Of a stretch of 64,000 bases of DNA, positions 43,119-55,742 are shown piece after piece; the stretch's first letter is position 1; the number at the start of each line of letters is the position of its first letter. Under the pieces are notes generated by a model. The model worked only from the letters and a program-made list of their open reading frames with translations, did no database searches and was not told the DNA's origin. The position numbers and the translations under genes were made by a program. Source of the stretch: Mixta gaviniae (GTDB lineage Bacteria > Pseudomonadota > Gammaproteobacteria > Enterobacterales > Enterobacteriaceae); contig NZ_CP026377.1 of assembly GCF_002953195.1 (NCBI RefSeq), positions 1 to 64,000 of the forward strand. Reading direction: 5' to 3'.

Positions 43119-44522
43119 GTGTCACTTTCGCTTTGGCAACAGTGTCTTGCCCGTTTGCAGGATGAACTACCTGCCACTGAATTCAGCATGTGGATACGTC
43201 CGCTGCAGGCTGAACTGAACGACAATACGCTGGCCTTATATGCCCCGAATCGGTTCGTACTCGACTGGGTAAGAGATAAATATCTCAACAATATCAATGC
43301 CCTGCTCAACGATTTTTGCGGCGCGGACGCCCCACAGCTGCGTTTTGAAGTCGGCAGTAAGCCGGTAGTGCAGTCGATGCCGCAGCCGGCGATGACCAGC
43401 AGCGCCAGTATCGCCGCGCCGGTTGTCGCCAGCGTGGCACCGGTACAGCCTGCGGCGCGTCCCAGCTGGGATAGCGTACCTGCGCCGGCCGAGCGTTCCT
43501 GGCGCTCCAACGTCAACGCCAAACATAACTTTGATAACTTCGTCGAGGGTAAATCCAACCAGCTGGCGCGCGCGGCGGCACGTCAGGTGGCGGACAATCC
43601 CGGCGGCGCCTATAACCCGCTGTTCCTTTATGGCGGCACCGGCCTCGGTAAAACGCACCTGTTGCACGCGGTCGGCAACGGCATTATCGCCCGCAAGCCG
43701 AATGCCAAGGTGGTCTATATGCACTCCGAGCGCTTTGTGCAGGATATGGTGAAGGCGCTGCAGAACAATGCCATCGAAGAGTTCAAGCGCTACTACCGTT
43801 CGGTTGACGCGCTGCTGATCGATGACATCCAGTTCTTTGCCAATAAAGAGCGCTCGCAGGAGGAGTTTTTCCACACCTTCAACGCGCTGCTGGAAGGCAA
43901 CCAGCAAATTATCCTCACTTCCGACCGCTACCCGAAAGAGATCAACGGCGTGGAAGATCGCCTGAAATCCCGCTTCGGCTGGGGGCTGACGGTGGCTATC
44001 GAGCCGCCAGAGCTGGAGACCCGCGTCGCGATCCTGATGAAAAAAGCGGACGAGAACGACATTCGTCTGCCCGGTGAAGTGGCCTTCTTTATTGCCAAGC
44101 GCCTGCGCTCTAACGTGCGTGAGCTGGAAGGGGCGCTGAACCGCGTTATCGCCAACGCCAACTTTACCGGCCGCGCCATCACCATCGATTTCGTGCGCGA
44201 GGCGCTGCGCGATCTGCTGGCGCTGCAGGAAAAGCTGGTGACCATCGACAATATTCAGAAGACGGTGGCGGAGTATTACAAGATCAAGGTGGCTGACCTG
44301 CTCTCTAAACGCCGTTCACGCTCGGTGGCGCGCCCGCGTCAGATGGCGATGGCGATGGCGAAAGAGCTGACCAACCACAGCCTGCCGGAGATCGGTGACG
44401 CTTTCGGGGGTCGCGACCACACTACCGTGCTGCATGCCTGCCGTAAAATCGAGCAGCTACGCGAAGAAAGTCACGACATTAAAGAAGATTTTTCAAATTT
44501 AATCAGAACATTATCTTCCTGA
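43119..44522 (+). CDS. dnaA: Chromosomal replication initiator protein DnaA
   Basis: AAA+ initiator that binds the oriC boxes and opens the duplex. 467 residues, identical in length to E. coli. It starts at GTG (43119; [19 protein letters not shown]), while an in-frame ATT/ATG-type extension to 43065 is not conserved. Domain I about 1-85, a variable Ala/Pro-rich linker (about 86-130), AAA+ domain with Walker [12 protein letters not shown], and the C-terminal DNA-binding domain with [15 protein letters not shown]. Confidence 0.98.
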   Translation: MSLSLWQQCLARLQDELPATEFSMWIRPLQAELNDNTLALYAPNRFVLDWVRDKYLNNINALLNDFCGADAPQLRFEVGSKPVVQSMPQPAMTSSASIAAPVVASVAPVQPAARPSWDSVPAPAERSWRSNVNAKHNFDNFVEGKSNQLARAAARQVADNPGGAYNPLFLYGGTGLGKTHLLHAVGNGIIARKPNAKVVYMHSERFVQDMVKALQNNAIEEFKRYYRSVDALLIDDIQFFANKERSQEEFFHTFNALLEGNQQIILTSDRYPKEINGVEDRLKSRFGWGLTVAIEPPELETRVAILMKKADENDIRLPGEVAFFIAKRLRSNVRELEGALNRVIANANFTGRAITIDFVREALRDLLALQEKLVTIDNIQKTVAEYYKIKVADLLSKRRSRSVARPRQMAMAMAKELTNHSLPEIGDAFGGRDHTTVLHACRKIEQLREESHDIKEDFSNLIRTLSS

Positions 44523-44526
44523 CGCT

Positions 44527-45627
44527 ATGAAATTTATTGTAGAACGCGAGCAATTACTTAAACCGCTGCAGCAGGTGAGCGGTCCGTTAGGCGGCCGTCC
44601 GACGCTGCCGATTTTAGGCAACCTGCTTATGCAGGTAAATGACGGCAGCCTGTCGCTGACCGGCACCGATTTAGAGATGGAGATGGTGGCGCGCGTCGCG
44701 CTGACGCAGGCGCATGAGCCCGGCGCCACCACCGTGCCGGCGCGTAAGTTTCTTGATATCTGCCGTGGCCTGCCGGAAGGCGCCGAGATCAGCGTGGTGC
44801 TGGAAGGCGACAGAATGCTGGTGCGTTCCGGCCGCAGCCGCTTTTCGCTCTCCACTCTGCCCGCCAGCGATTTTCCGAATCTGGATGACTGGCAGAGCGA
44901 GGTGGAATTCACCCTGCCGCAGGCGACGCTGAAGCGCCTGATCGAGGCAACGCAGTTCTCGATGGCGCATCAGGACGTGCGTTACTACCTCAACGGCATG
45001 CTGTTTGAAACCGAAGGGGAAGAGCTGCGCACCGTGGCGACCGACGGCCACCGCCTGGCGGTTTGTTCCATGCCAGTTGGCCAGTCGCTGCCGAACCATT
45101 CGGTGATCGTGCCGCGTAAAGGCGTCACCGAGCTGGTGCGCATGCTGGACGGCGGTGAGACGCCGCTGCAGATTCAGATCGGCGGCAGCAACATTCGCGC
45201 GCACGTCGGCGATTTTATCTTTACCTCTAAGCTGGTGGATGGCCGTTTCCCGGATTACCGCCGCGTGCTGCCGAAAAACCCGGATAAAACGCTGGAAGCG
45301 GGATGCGATCTGCTGAAGCAGGCGTTCGCCCGCGCCGCAATTCTGTCGAATGAGAAATTCCGTGGCGTTCGTCTTTATATCAGCCAGAATCAGCTGCGTA
45401 TTACCGCGAACAACCCGGAACAGGAAGAAGCGGAAGAGATCCTTGATGTCACCTACGGCGGCAGCGATCTGGAGATCGGCTTCAACGTTAGCTACGTGCT
45501 GGATGTGCTGAACGCGCTGAAGTGCGAAAACGTGCGTCTGCTGCTGACCGACTCGGTCTCCAGCGTGCAGATCGAAGACGAGGCCAGTCAGAGCGCCGCT
45601 TACGTCGTGATGCCGATGCGTCTCTGA
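44527..45627 (+). CDS. dnaN: DNA polymerase III sliding clamp (beta subunit)
   Basis: Ring-shaped processivity clamp. 366 residues as in E. coli, three repeated clamp domains; starts MKFIVEREQLLKPLQQVSGP and ends AAYVVMPMRL (hydrophobic cleft residues). It lies four bases after dnaA, so probably co-transcribed and coupled. Confidence 0.98.
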   Translation: MKFIVEREQLLKPLQQVSGPLGGRPTLPILGNLLMQVNDGSLSLTGTDLEMEMVARVALTQAHEPGATTVPARKFLDICRGLPEGAEISVVLEGDRMLVRSGRSRFSLSTLPASDFPNLDDWQSEVEFTLPQATLKRLIEATQFSMAHQDVRYYLNGMLFETEGEELRTVATDGHRLAVCSMPVGQSLPNHSVIVPRKGVTELVRMLDGGETPLQIQIGGSNIRAHVGDFIFTSKLVDGRFPDYRRVLPKNPDKTLEAGCDLLKQAFARAAILSNEKFRGVRLYISQNQLRITANNPEQEEAEEILDVTYGGSDLEIGFNVSYVLDVLNALKCENVRLLLTDSVSSVQIEDEASQSAAYVVMPMRL

Positions 45628-45866
45628 CGAACGGATCGGCCGGGTCAGCGCGATTGCGCCGACGACGTCCGCCTGCGCGCCTGACCGCTGGAGAACGGTG
45701 AATAAACCCTCTCTGGCGCGCCAGGCGCGGCTTGTAAAATGCCTGAACGCCCCCATATTGTTATGACCAGTAAGCCTTTACTTATGTTGGGCTCACCGCC
45801 CGGCCTGAGAAACGCCTGCCGCAGAACAACGGTGCCTGCTGTCACGCCATCTCTTTGGATTATTTC
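45628..45866. other. Unusually long dnaN-recF spacer
   Basis: 239 bases where E. coli dnaN and recF practically touch (as remembered). An inverted repeat GGTCAGCGCG (45643-45652) / CGCGCCTGACC (45676-45686) with one bulged base is seen, and AGTAAGCCTTTACTT near 45770-45784 forms another short palindrome. No credible gene. It may be a degenerated small palindromic element or a promoter region for recF. Confidence 0.45.
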
Positions 45867-49377
<3,511 letters not shown>

Positions 49378-49397
49378 TGGTTCGCTGCTGAAGGTAT

Positions 49398-49430
49398 AAA
49401 AGGCCAGCCGCCTGTCGGCTGGCCTTTTTT
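49398..49430 (+). terminator. Terminator after gyrB
   Basis: AAAAGGCCAGCCG (49398-49410), loop CCTGT, CGGCTGGCCTTTTTT (49416-49430): a 9-bp GC stem extended by A-T pairs and a T-run. Confidence 0.93.
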
Positions 49431-49548
49431 ATTTGTCGTCCGGCGCAACGGCGCGCTTCTCCTTTCTTGCCGCCGCGCCGAAACAAACTGGTCACCGTGA
49501 GCGGGATCGCGCTAGCATTAAAGCAAACTGAAAACTGACGAGGACGTT

Positions 49549-50361
49549 ATGGCGATAAAATTGATTGCGATTGATATGGACGGCACGCTGCTTAACCCAC
49601 AGCACCAGATTTCACCGCGCGTAAAACAGGCCATCGGCCAGGCGCGCGACCAGGGCGTACATATCGTGCTGACTACCGGACGTCCTTATATCGGGGTGGA
49701 ACGCTACCTGATGGAGCTGGATCTACAGCAGGAAGGTCAGTACTGCATCACCAACAACGGCGCGCTGGTGCAGCAGGCGGTCAACGGCGAGTGCGTGGCG
49801 GAAACCACGCTCTCTTTTGATGACTACCTGAAGTTTGAACAGCTGTCGCGCGAGCTGGGCGTCCATTTCCAGGCGCTGGACAAATCGTCACTCTATACGG
49901 CGAATAAAGATATCAGCGAATACACCATCCACGAAGCTTACCTGACCGGTATTCCGGTGCGCTACCGCGCGGTGGAGGAGATGGACCGCGCATTGACCTT
50001 CCCGAAAGTGATGATGATCGACAAACCGGAACTGCTGGATGCGGCGATCGCCCGCCTGCCGCAGGAGGCGCAGCAGAACTACACCATCCTGAAAAGCGCC
50101 CCTTACTACCTGGAAATCCTGAATAAAAAGGTCAATAAAGGCACCGGCGTGCATGCGCTGGCGCAGCAGCTGCATCTGACCCAGGATGAGATCATGGCCA
50201 TCGGCGATCAGGAAAACGATCTGGCGATGATTGAGTATGCCGGCACCGGCGTGGCGATGGGCAACGCCATCGATTCGGTGATCGCCGTCAGCCAGTTCGT
50301 GACCAAAACCAATGCGGAAGATGGTGTGGCGCACGCCATCGAGAAATTCGCGCTGCGTTAA
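49549..50361 (+). CDS. yidA: HAD-family sugar-phosphatase YidA
   Basis: Cof-type phosphatase, 270 residues as in E. coli. Motif I AIDMDGTLLNP (catalytic Asp pair), motif II LTTGRPY, motif IV GDQENDLAMIEYAG. E. coli YidA dephosphorylates several sugar phosphates such as erythrose-4-phosphate. Between gyrB and the dgo operon, as in E. coli. Confidence 0.95.
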   Translation: MAIKLIAIDMDGTLLNPQHQISPRVKQAIGQARDQGVHIVLTTGRPYIGVERYLMELDLQQEGQYCITNNGALVQQAVNGECVAETTLSFDDYLKFEQLSRELGVHFQALDKSSLYTANKDISEYTIHEAYLTGIPVRYRAVEEMDRALTFPKVMMIDKPELLDAAIARLPQEAQQNYTILKSAPYYLEILNKKVNKGTGVHALAQQLHLTQDEIMAIGDQENDLAMIEYAGTGVAMGNAIDSVIAVSQFVTKTNAEDGVAHAIEKFALR

Positions 50362-50437
50362 GCGCGCCCAGAAAGCGCCTGAGGGGGCGGGCCGCCAGCA
50401 AGCGGGCCGCCCCTTTTACAGGTTTACGCCGCTGCCT

Positions 50438-50635
50438 GTCCGTTTTCCCTCTGCTTACTGTGCGTTTTCCTTCTGCACTTTGTCCGCCTTCTGTCTGTAT
50501 CCTTTCCGCTTCCTGTCTGCATCCTGTCCGCTTCCCGTCTGTATCCTTTCCGCTTCCCGTCTGTATCCTCTCTACTTCCTGTCTGTATCCTGCCCGCTTC
50601 CGGTCTGTACCCTGCCCACTTCGCGTCGCTTTCTC
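50438..50635. repeat. 22-bp imperfect tandem repeat (minisatellite), eight units plus a partial one
   Basis: Contiguous 22-base units run from 50438 to 50613 (starts at 50438, 50460, 50482, 50504, 50526, 50548, 50570, 50592), followed by a decayed ninth. The consensus is near GTCCGCTTCCYGTCTGTATC plus CT. The central units (50504-50569) are almost identical and the outer ones diverge. The plus strand is strongly pyrimidine-rich. There are no spacers, so it is not a CRISPR. It lies between yidA and the dgo control region. ORFs through it are artefacts of the repeat. Confidence 0.92.
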
Positions 50636-50672
50636 CTACGCGTTTTATTCGTTGTCGTTTTTGTGATCAGGA

Positions 50673-50748
50673 TTGTAGTACAACCTATATGGATTGTACT
50701 ACATTAGCCCCTATTGACTGTGCTTTAGCCTTCACGTTTGTACTGCAA
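50673..50748. promoter_or_regulatory. Three DgoR-like operator copies upstream of dgoR
   Basis: TTGTAGTACAA (50673-50683), TTGTACTACAT (50694-50704) and TTGTACTGCAA (50738-50748) share the palindromic pattern TTGTA-N-TACAA, typical for FadR-type GntR regulators. The first two are 21 bp apart (two helical turns) and also form one larger inverted repeat. TTGACT at 50714-50719 could be a -35 element, placing the third copy over the -10. Autorepression by DgoR, relieved by galactonate, is inferred. Confidence 0.75.
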
Positions 50749-50814
50749 AACAGAGGCGAAAAAGAACAGCCGCGGTAAAGTAGAGGGCATTCTCCCTTTG
50801 GATAAGGACGCAGC

Positions 50815-51504
50815 ATGACCCTCACGAAAACCGATCGCATTATCGTTACGCTGGGGCGCCAGATTGTCAGCGGCAAGTATGTGCCGGGCGCGGCGCTGCC
50901 GGCGGAAGCCGAGCTGTGCGAAGAGTTCGCCACTTCACGCAATATCATTCGCGAGGTGTTTCGTTCGCTGATGGCGAAACGGCTGATTGAGATGAAGCGT
51001 TATCGCGGGGCGTTTGTCGCGCCGCGCAATCAGTGGAACTACCTCGATACCGAAGTACTGCAGTGGGTGCTGGAGCATGACGACGATCCGCGGCTGATTG
51101 CCGCCATGAGCGAGGTGCGCAATCTGGTGGAGCCCGCTATCGCCCGCTGGGCGGCGGAGCGCGCCACCTCCAGCGACCTTGCGCAAATTGAGCTGGCGCT
51201 TAACGAAATGATCGCCAACAACCAGAACCGCGAAGCGTTTAATGAAGCGGATATCCGCTACCACGAAGCGGTGCTGGCATCGGTACATAACCCGCTGCTG
51301 CAGCAGCTGAGCGTGGCTATCAGCTCTCTGCAGCGTGCGGTGTTCGAACGGACCTGGATGGGCGATGCGGCCAACATGCCGAAAACCCTGCAGGAACATA
51401 AGGCGCTGTACGATGCGATACGGCATCAGGACAGCCAGGCGGCGGAGCAGGCGGCGCTCACCATGATCGCCAGCTCTACCCGGAGACTCAAGGAAATCAC
51501 ATGA
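50815..51504 (+). CDS. dgoR: D-galactonate operon repressor DgoR
   Basis: GntR-family regulator, FadR/FCD type, 229 residues as in E. coli. The winged helix at about 5-75 includes GAALPAEAELCEEFATSRNIIREV. The C-terminal FCD ligand domain (about 90-220) has metal-binding-type His/Asp residues (EADIRYHEAVL). First gene of dgoRKADT, with its stop overlapping dgoK by four bases. Confidence 0.94.
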   Translation: MTLTKTDRIIVTLGRQIVSGKYVPGAALPAEAELCEEFATSRNIIREVFRSLMAKRLIEMKRYRGAFVAPRNQWNYLDTEVLQWVLEHDDDPRLIAAMSEVRNLVEPAIARWAAERATSSDLAQIELALNEMIANNQNREAFNEADIRYHEAVLASVHNPLLQQLSVAISSLQRAVFERTWMGDAANMPKTLQEHKALYDAIRHQDSQAAEQAALTMIASSTRRLKEIT

Positions 51505-52385
51505 CATCACGCTACATCGCTATCGACTGGGGGTCGACTAACCTGCGCGCCTGGCTATTTCAGAATGGCGACTGTCAGGAGAGCAGGAAATCTGAGGCGG
51601 GTGTTACCCGTCTTAACGGCCGATCCCCCGAAGCGGTGTTAGCGGAGGTCACCCGGGGCTGGCGCGACGACGCCACGCCGGTCATCATGGCCGGCATGGT
51701 CGGCAGCAACGCCGGCTGGAAAATTGCCCCTTATCTTCCCTGTCCGGCCCGCTTTAGCGACTTTGGTCGTCAGCTCACCACCGCGGCGCCGAACGTTTTT
51801 ATCATTCCCGGCCTCTGCGTAGAGCAGGCAAACAACCGTAACGTGATGCGCGGCGAAGAGACGCAGCTGCTGGGCGCGCGCGCCTTACAGCCGGCGCCGC
51901 TCTACGTTATGCCCGGCACCCACTGCAAATGGGTGCGTGCCGATAGCGAACAGGTCAGCGATTTCCGTACCGTGATGACCGGCGAGCTGCACCACCTGCT
52001 GTTGACCCATTCGCTGGTGGGCGCCGGGCTGCCCGCGCAGGAGACAAGCCGCGAGGCGTTTCAGGCCGGTCTGGCGCAGGGGCTGGAAACCGATGCGCCG
52101 CTGGCCCGGCTGTTTGAAGTGCGCGCCGCCCATGTGTTGGGCACGCTGCCGCGCGAGCAGGTCAGTGAATTTCTCTCCGGGCTGCTGATTGGCAGCGAGG
52201 TGGCCAGCATGGTGCGCCAGTGGCAGCCCGATCCGCAGCAACCTATCACCCTCGTCGCCGGCCAGGCGCTCGCCGAACGCTACCGGCAGGCGCTCAGCGC
52301 GTTGAACATTCGCGCGCAGGTGCTGGAAGGCGATACCGCATTTCAGGCAGGCATAAGGAGCATCGTTCATGCAGTGGCAGAATAA
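51501..52385 (+). CDS. dgoK: 2-dehydro-3-deoxygalactonokinase
   Basis: Phosphorylates 2-keto-3-deoxy-D-galactonate with ATP, second step of galactonate catabolism. 294 residues (E. coli 292). Starts MTSRYIAIDWGSTNLRAWLF with the phosphate-1-like motif DWGSTN, and has MPGTHCKWV. Overlaps dgoR by 4 bases and dgoA by 17. Confidence 0.94.
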   Translation: MTSRYIAIDWGSTNLRAWLFQNGDCQESRKSEAGVTRLNGRSPEAVLAEVTRGWRDDATPVIMAGMVGSNAGWKIAPYLPCPARFSDFGRQLTTAAPNVFIIPGLCVEQANNRNVMRGEETQLLGARALQPAPLYVMPGTHCKWVRADSEQVSDFRTVMTGELHHLLLTHSLVGAGLPAQETSREAFQAGLAQGLETDAPLARLFEVRAAHVLGTLPREQVSEFLSGLLIGSEVASMVRQWQPDPQQPITLVAGQALAERYRQALSALNIRAQVLEGDTAFQAGIRSIVHAVAE

Positions 52386-52986
52386 ACTTCCGCTTATCGC
52401 TATCTTGCGCGGCATCACGCCGGCGGAGGCGCACGATCACGTTAAGGCGGTGATTGACGCCGGGTTCGAGGCGGTGGAAATCCCGCTTAACTCGCCGGAG
52501 TGGCGTGCCAGCATCCCGGCGATGGTCAGCGCATTTGGCGATCGGGCGCTGATTGGCGCGGGTACCGTGCTGAAACCGGAGCAGGTCGACGAGCTGGCGG
52601 AGATGGGCTGCAAGCTGATCGTCACGCCGAATATTCAGCCGGCGCTGATCCGTCGCGCGGTCGATTATGGCATGAGCGTCTGCCCTGGCTGCGCCACGGC
52701 GACCGAAGCGTTCAACGCCATCGACGCGGGCGCGCAGGCGCTGAAAATTTTCCCTTCCTCTGCCTTTGGGCCTGATTACATCAAGGCGCTGAAAGCCGTG
52801 CTGCCGCCGGATATTCCGGTCTTCGCCGTAGGCGGCGTAACGCCGGACAATCTGGCGCTGTGGCTGAAGGCGGGCTGTATCGGCGCCGGACTGGGCAGCG
52901 ATCTCTACCGTGCCGGACAGCCGCTGAGCCGTACCGCGGAGCAGGCGCAAGCATTCGTTAAAGCGTATCGAGAGGCAGTGCAATGA
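52369..52986 (+). CDS. dgoA: 2-dehydro-3-deoxy-6-phosphogalactonate aldolase
   Basis: Class I aldolase that splits KDPGal into pyruvate and glyceraldehyde-3-phosphate. 205 residues as in E. coli. The KDPG-aldolase fold shows Glu in [11 protein letters not shown] and the Schiff-base Lys in [18 protein letters not shown] lies inside dgoK, eight bases before the ATG. Confidence 0.95.
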   Translation: MQWQNKLPLIAILRGITPAEAHDHVKAVIDAGFEAVEIPLNSPEWRASIPAMVSAFGDRALIGAGTVLKPEQVDELAEMGCKLIVTPNIQPALIRRAVDYGMSVCPGCATATEAFNAIDAGAQALKIFPSSAFGPDYIKALKAVLPPDIPVFAVGGVTPDNLALWLKAGCIGAGLGSDLYRAGQPLSRTAEQAQAFVKAYREAVQ

Positions 52987-54131
52987 AAATCACCAAAATT
53001 ACCACCTGGCGTTTACCTCCTCGCTGGATGTTCCTCAAAATTGAAACCGATGAAGGCATTGTCGGCTGGGGCGAGCCGGTTATTGAAGGGCGCGCCCGCA
53101 CCGTTGAAGCGGCGGTACATGAGCTAAGCGAGTATCTGATTGGCCAGGATCCGTCACGCATCAACGATCTCTGGCAGGTCATGTATCGCGGTGGCTTTTA
53201 CCGCGGCGGCCCGATATTAATGAGTGCCATCGCCGGCATCGATCAGGCCCTATGGGATATCAAAGGGAAAGTGCTGAACGCGCCGGTCTGGCAGCTGATG
53301 GGCGGCCTGGTGCGCGACAAAATCAAAGCCTATAGCTGGGTCGGCGGCGATCGCCCGGCAGAGGTAATTAACGGCATTCAGACGCTGCGCCAGATCGGCT
53401 TCGATACCTTTAAATTAAACGGCTGCGAAGAGCTGGGCGTGATTGATAACGCGCGTAAAGTGGATGCGGCGGTAAATACCGTGGCGCAGATCCGCGAGGC
53501 GTTTGGCAAGGATATTGAATTCGGTCTCGATTTCCACGGCCGCGTCAGCGCGCCGATGGCGAAAATATTAATTAAAGAGCTGGAACCCTATCGTCCGCTA
53601 TTTATTGAAGAGCCGGTACTGGCGGAGCAGGCGGAATATTACCCACGGCTGGCGGCGCAGACATCGATCCCTATCGCCGCAGGCGAGCGCATGTTCTCGC
53701 GCTTTGAGTTTAAGCGCGTGCTGGAAGCGGGCGGCCTGGCCATTCTGCAGCCGGATCTGTCGCACGCGGGCGGCATCACCGAATGCTATAAGATTGCCGC
53801 GATGGCAGAAGCGTACGATGTCGGCCTGGCGCCGCACTGTCCGTTGGGACCGATCGCGCTGGCGGCCTGTTTGCACATCGACTTCGTTTCGCGCAACGCC
53901 GTCTTTCAGGAGCAGAGCATGGGCATCCACTACAACCAGGGCGCCGAACTGCTCGACTTTGTGAAAAACAAAGAGGATTTCACCATGGAAGGCGGCTACT
54001 TCCTGCCGTTAATGAAGCCAGGCCTGGGCGTGGAGATTGATGAAGAGCAGGTGATCGCGCGCAGCCAGAATAATGTCGACTGGCGCAATCCGTTATGGCG
54101 TCATGATGACGGCTCGGTCGCCGAATGGTAA
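52983..54131 (+). CDS. dgoD: D-galactonate dehydratase
   Basis: Enolase-superfamily dehydratase that makes 2-keto-3-deoxygalactonate, the first step of the pathway. 382 residues as in E. coli. Mg ligands lie in LDFHGRV, FIEEPVL and [10 protein letters not shown]. The catalytic His residues are the one in DFHGR and that in [10 protein letters not shown]. It starts in the dgoA stop (ATGA overlap). Confidence 0.97.
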   Translation: MKITKITTWRLPPRWMFLKIETDEGIVGWGEPVIEGRARTVEAAVHELSEYLIGQDPSRINDLWQVMYRGGFYRGGPILMSAIAGIDQALWDIKGKVLNAPVWQLMGGLVRDKIKAYSWVGGDRPAEVINGIQTLRQIGFDTFKLNGCEELGVIDNARKVDAAVNTVAQIREAFGKDIEFGLDFHGRVSAPMAKILIKELEPYRPLFIEEPVLAEQAEYYPRLAAQTSIPIAAGERMFSRFEFKRVLEAGGLAILQPDLSHAGGITECYKIAAMAEAYDVGLAPHCPLGPIALAACLHIDFVSRNAVFQEQSMGIHYNQGAELLDFVKNKEDFTMEGGYFLPLMKPGLGVEIDEEQVIARSQNNVDWRNPLWRHDDGSVAEW

Positions 54132-54313
54132 TAGCGCATAATAATTAACGCGATAAAGGCAGGGCGGCATTAATTGAAGCCGGCAGCTTAACGCTGCGCA
54201 AATTATTCAACGCCTGCGCTTAATAATTAAAAAATCCCTTATTCCAACACCCTCTGTAATCGACAGGGCATGGTGAGCGGCCTCGCCATGCCCAAATCTG
54301 GAGACAGATTATT

Positions 54314-55606
54314 ATGGATATACCTGTAACCGCGGTTAAAACCGGGCGTCGCCGCTACCTGACGCTGGGGATGATCTTTATTACCGTCGTCATCTGCTAC
54401 GTTGACCGCGCCAATCTGGCGGTGGCCTCGGCCCATATTCAGCAGGAGTTCGGCATCAGCAAAGCGCAGATGGGCTACGTCTTCTCCGCCTTTGCCTGGC
54501 TCTACACGCTGTGCCAAATCCCGGGCGGCTGGTTTCTTGATCGCGTCGGCTCGCGGTTGACCTATTTTATCGCCATCTTCGGCTGGTCGGTCGCCACGCT
54601 ATTTCAGGGCTTTGCCGGCGGCCTGATGTCGCTGATTGGCCTGCGCGCTATCACCGGGGTATTCGAAGCGCCGGCGTTTCCCACCAATAACCGTATGGTG
54701 ACCAGCTGGTTCCCGGAGCGCGAGCGTGCCTCGGCGGTCGGCTTTTACACCTCCGGGCAGTTCGTCGGGCTGGCGTTCCTTACACCGCTGCTTATCTGGA
54801 TCCAGGAAGTATTGAGCTGGCACTGGGTATTTATCATCACCGGCGGTATCGGCATTCTCTGGTCGCTGGTCTGGCTGAAGGTTTATCAGCCGCCGCGCCT
54901 GACCAAAAGCCTCAGCAAGGCGGAACTGGACTACATCCGCGAGGGCGGCGGGCTGGTGGATGGCGATGCGCCGGCGGCGAAGGCCGATCGGCAGCCGCTC
55001 TCCCGCGCCGACTGGAAGCTGGTGTTTCACCGCAAGCTGATCGGCGTTTACCTCGGCCAGTTCGCCGTGACCTCCACGCTCTGGTTTTTCCTGACCTGGT
55101 TCCCGAACTACCTGACCCAGGAAAAAGGCATCACCGCGCTTAAGGCGGGCTTTATGACCACCGTGCCGTTTCTGGCCGCCTTCGTTGGCGTGCTGCTCTC
55201 CGGCTGGGTGGCGGATCGCCTGGTACGTAAAGGGCGCTCGATCGGCGTGGCGCGGAAAACGCCGATTATCTGCGGGCTGCTGATCTCAACCTGCATCATG
55301 GGCGCGAACTACACCAACGATCCGGTCTGGATCATGACGCTAATGGCGATCGCCTTCTTCGGTAACGGCTTCGCCTCGATTACCTGGTCGCTGGTATCGT
55401 CGCTGGCGCCGATGCGCCTGATCGGCCTGACCGGCGGGGTGTTCAACTTTGTCGGCGGGCTGGGCGGCATCACCGTGCCGCTGGTGATCGGTTATCTGGC
55501 GCAGGATTACGGTTTTGGCCCGGCGCTGATCTATATCTCCGCAGTCGCGCTGATCGGCGCGCTCTCTTACATCCTGCTGGTCGGGGAGGTGAAGCGCGTG
55601 GGCTAA
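54314..55606 (+). CDS. dgoT: D-galactonate transporter DgoT (MFS, anion:cation symporter)
   Basis: Proton-coupled uptake of D-galactonate across the inner membrane. 430 residues as in E. coli, 12 membrane segments, starting [20 protein letters not shown]. Family motifs [19 protein letters not shown] and [18 protein letters not shown] are typical of ACS-family sugar-acid carriers. A 182-base AT-rich spacer separates it from dgoD; GGAGA lies upstream. Confidence 0.94.
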   Translation: MDIPVTAVKTGRRRYLTLGMIFITVVICYVDRANLAVASAHIQQEFGISKAQMGYVFSAFAWLYTLCQIPGGWFLDRVGSRLTYFIAIFGWSVATLFQGFAGGLMSLIGLRAITGVFEAPAFPTNNRMVTSWFPERERASAVGFYTSGQFVGLAFLTPLLIWIQEVLSWHWVFIITGGIGILWSLVWLKVYQPPRLTKSLSKAELDYIREGGGLVDGDAPAAKADRQPLSRADWKLVFHRKLIGVYLGQFAVTSTLWFFLTWFPNYLTQEKGITALKAGFMTTVPFLAAFVGVLLSGWVADRLVRKGRSIGVARKTPIICGLLISTCIMGANYTNDPVWIMTLMAIAFFGNGFASITWSLVSSLAPMRLIGLTGGVFNFVGGLGGITVPLVIGYLAQDYGFGPALIYISAVALIGALSYILLVGEVKRVG

Positions 55607-55647
55607 GCCCGCACGGGAGAGGGGCAGGCGACGGAGCGCATCAGGGC

Positions 55648-55676
55648 GTTGCCGTCCGGCGGCATCGGACGGCAAC
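55648..55676 (+). other. Strong hairpin after dgoT
   Basis: GTTGCCGTCCG (55648-55658) pairs with CGGACGGCAAC (55666-55676), a perfect 11-bp stem. No T-run follows. It probably ends or protects the dgo transcript before the next transporter. Confidence 0.6.
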
Positions 55677-55742
55677 GGCTTCATTATGATCAAACCCAAC
55701 CGTTGAACAGTTGCTTATCAACGGTATCGCGAGGGTTCCGCT

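Noticed and set aside
43189..43197. TGTGGATAC DnaA-box-like sequence at the start of dnaA
   Set aside because: It encodes the conserved codons of MWIR in DnaA and misses the consensus by one base; coding constraint explains it.
50438..50635. CRISPR array
   Set aside because: The 22-bp units are directly contiguous with no unique spacers, and there are no cas genes; it is a minisatellite.
50312..50707. 131-codon frame with repeated Ser-Val-Cys-Pro-Leu type residues
   Set aside because: It is the translation of the 22-bp repeat array; no start signal and not conserved-looking.
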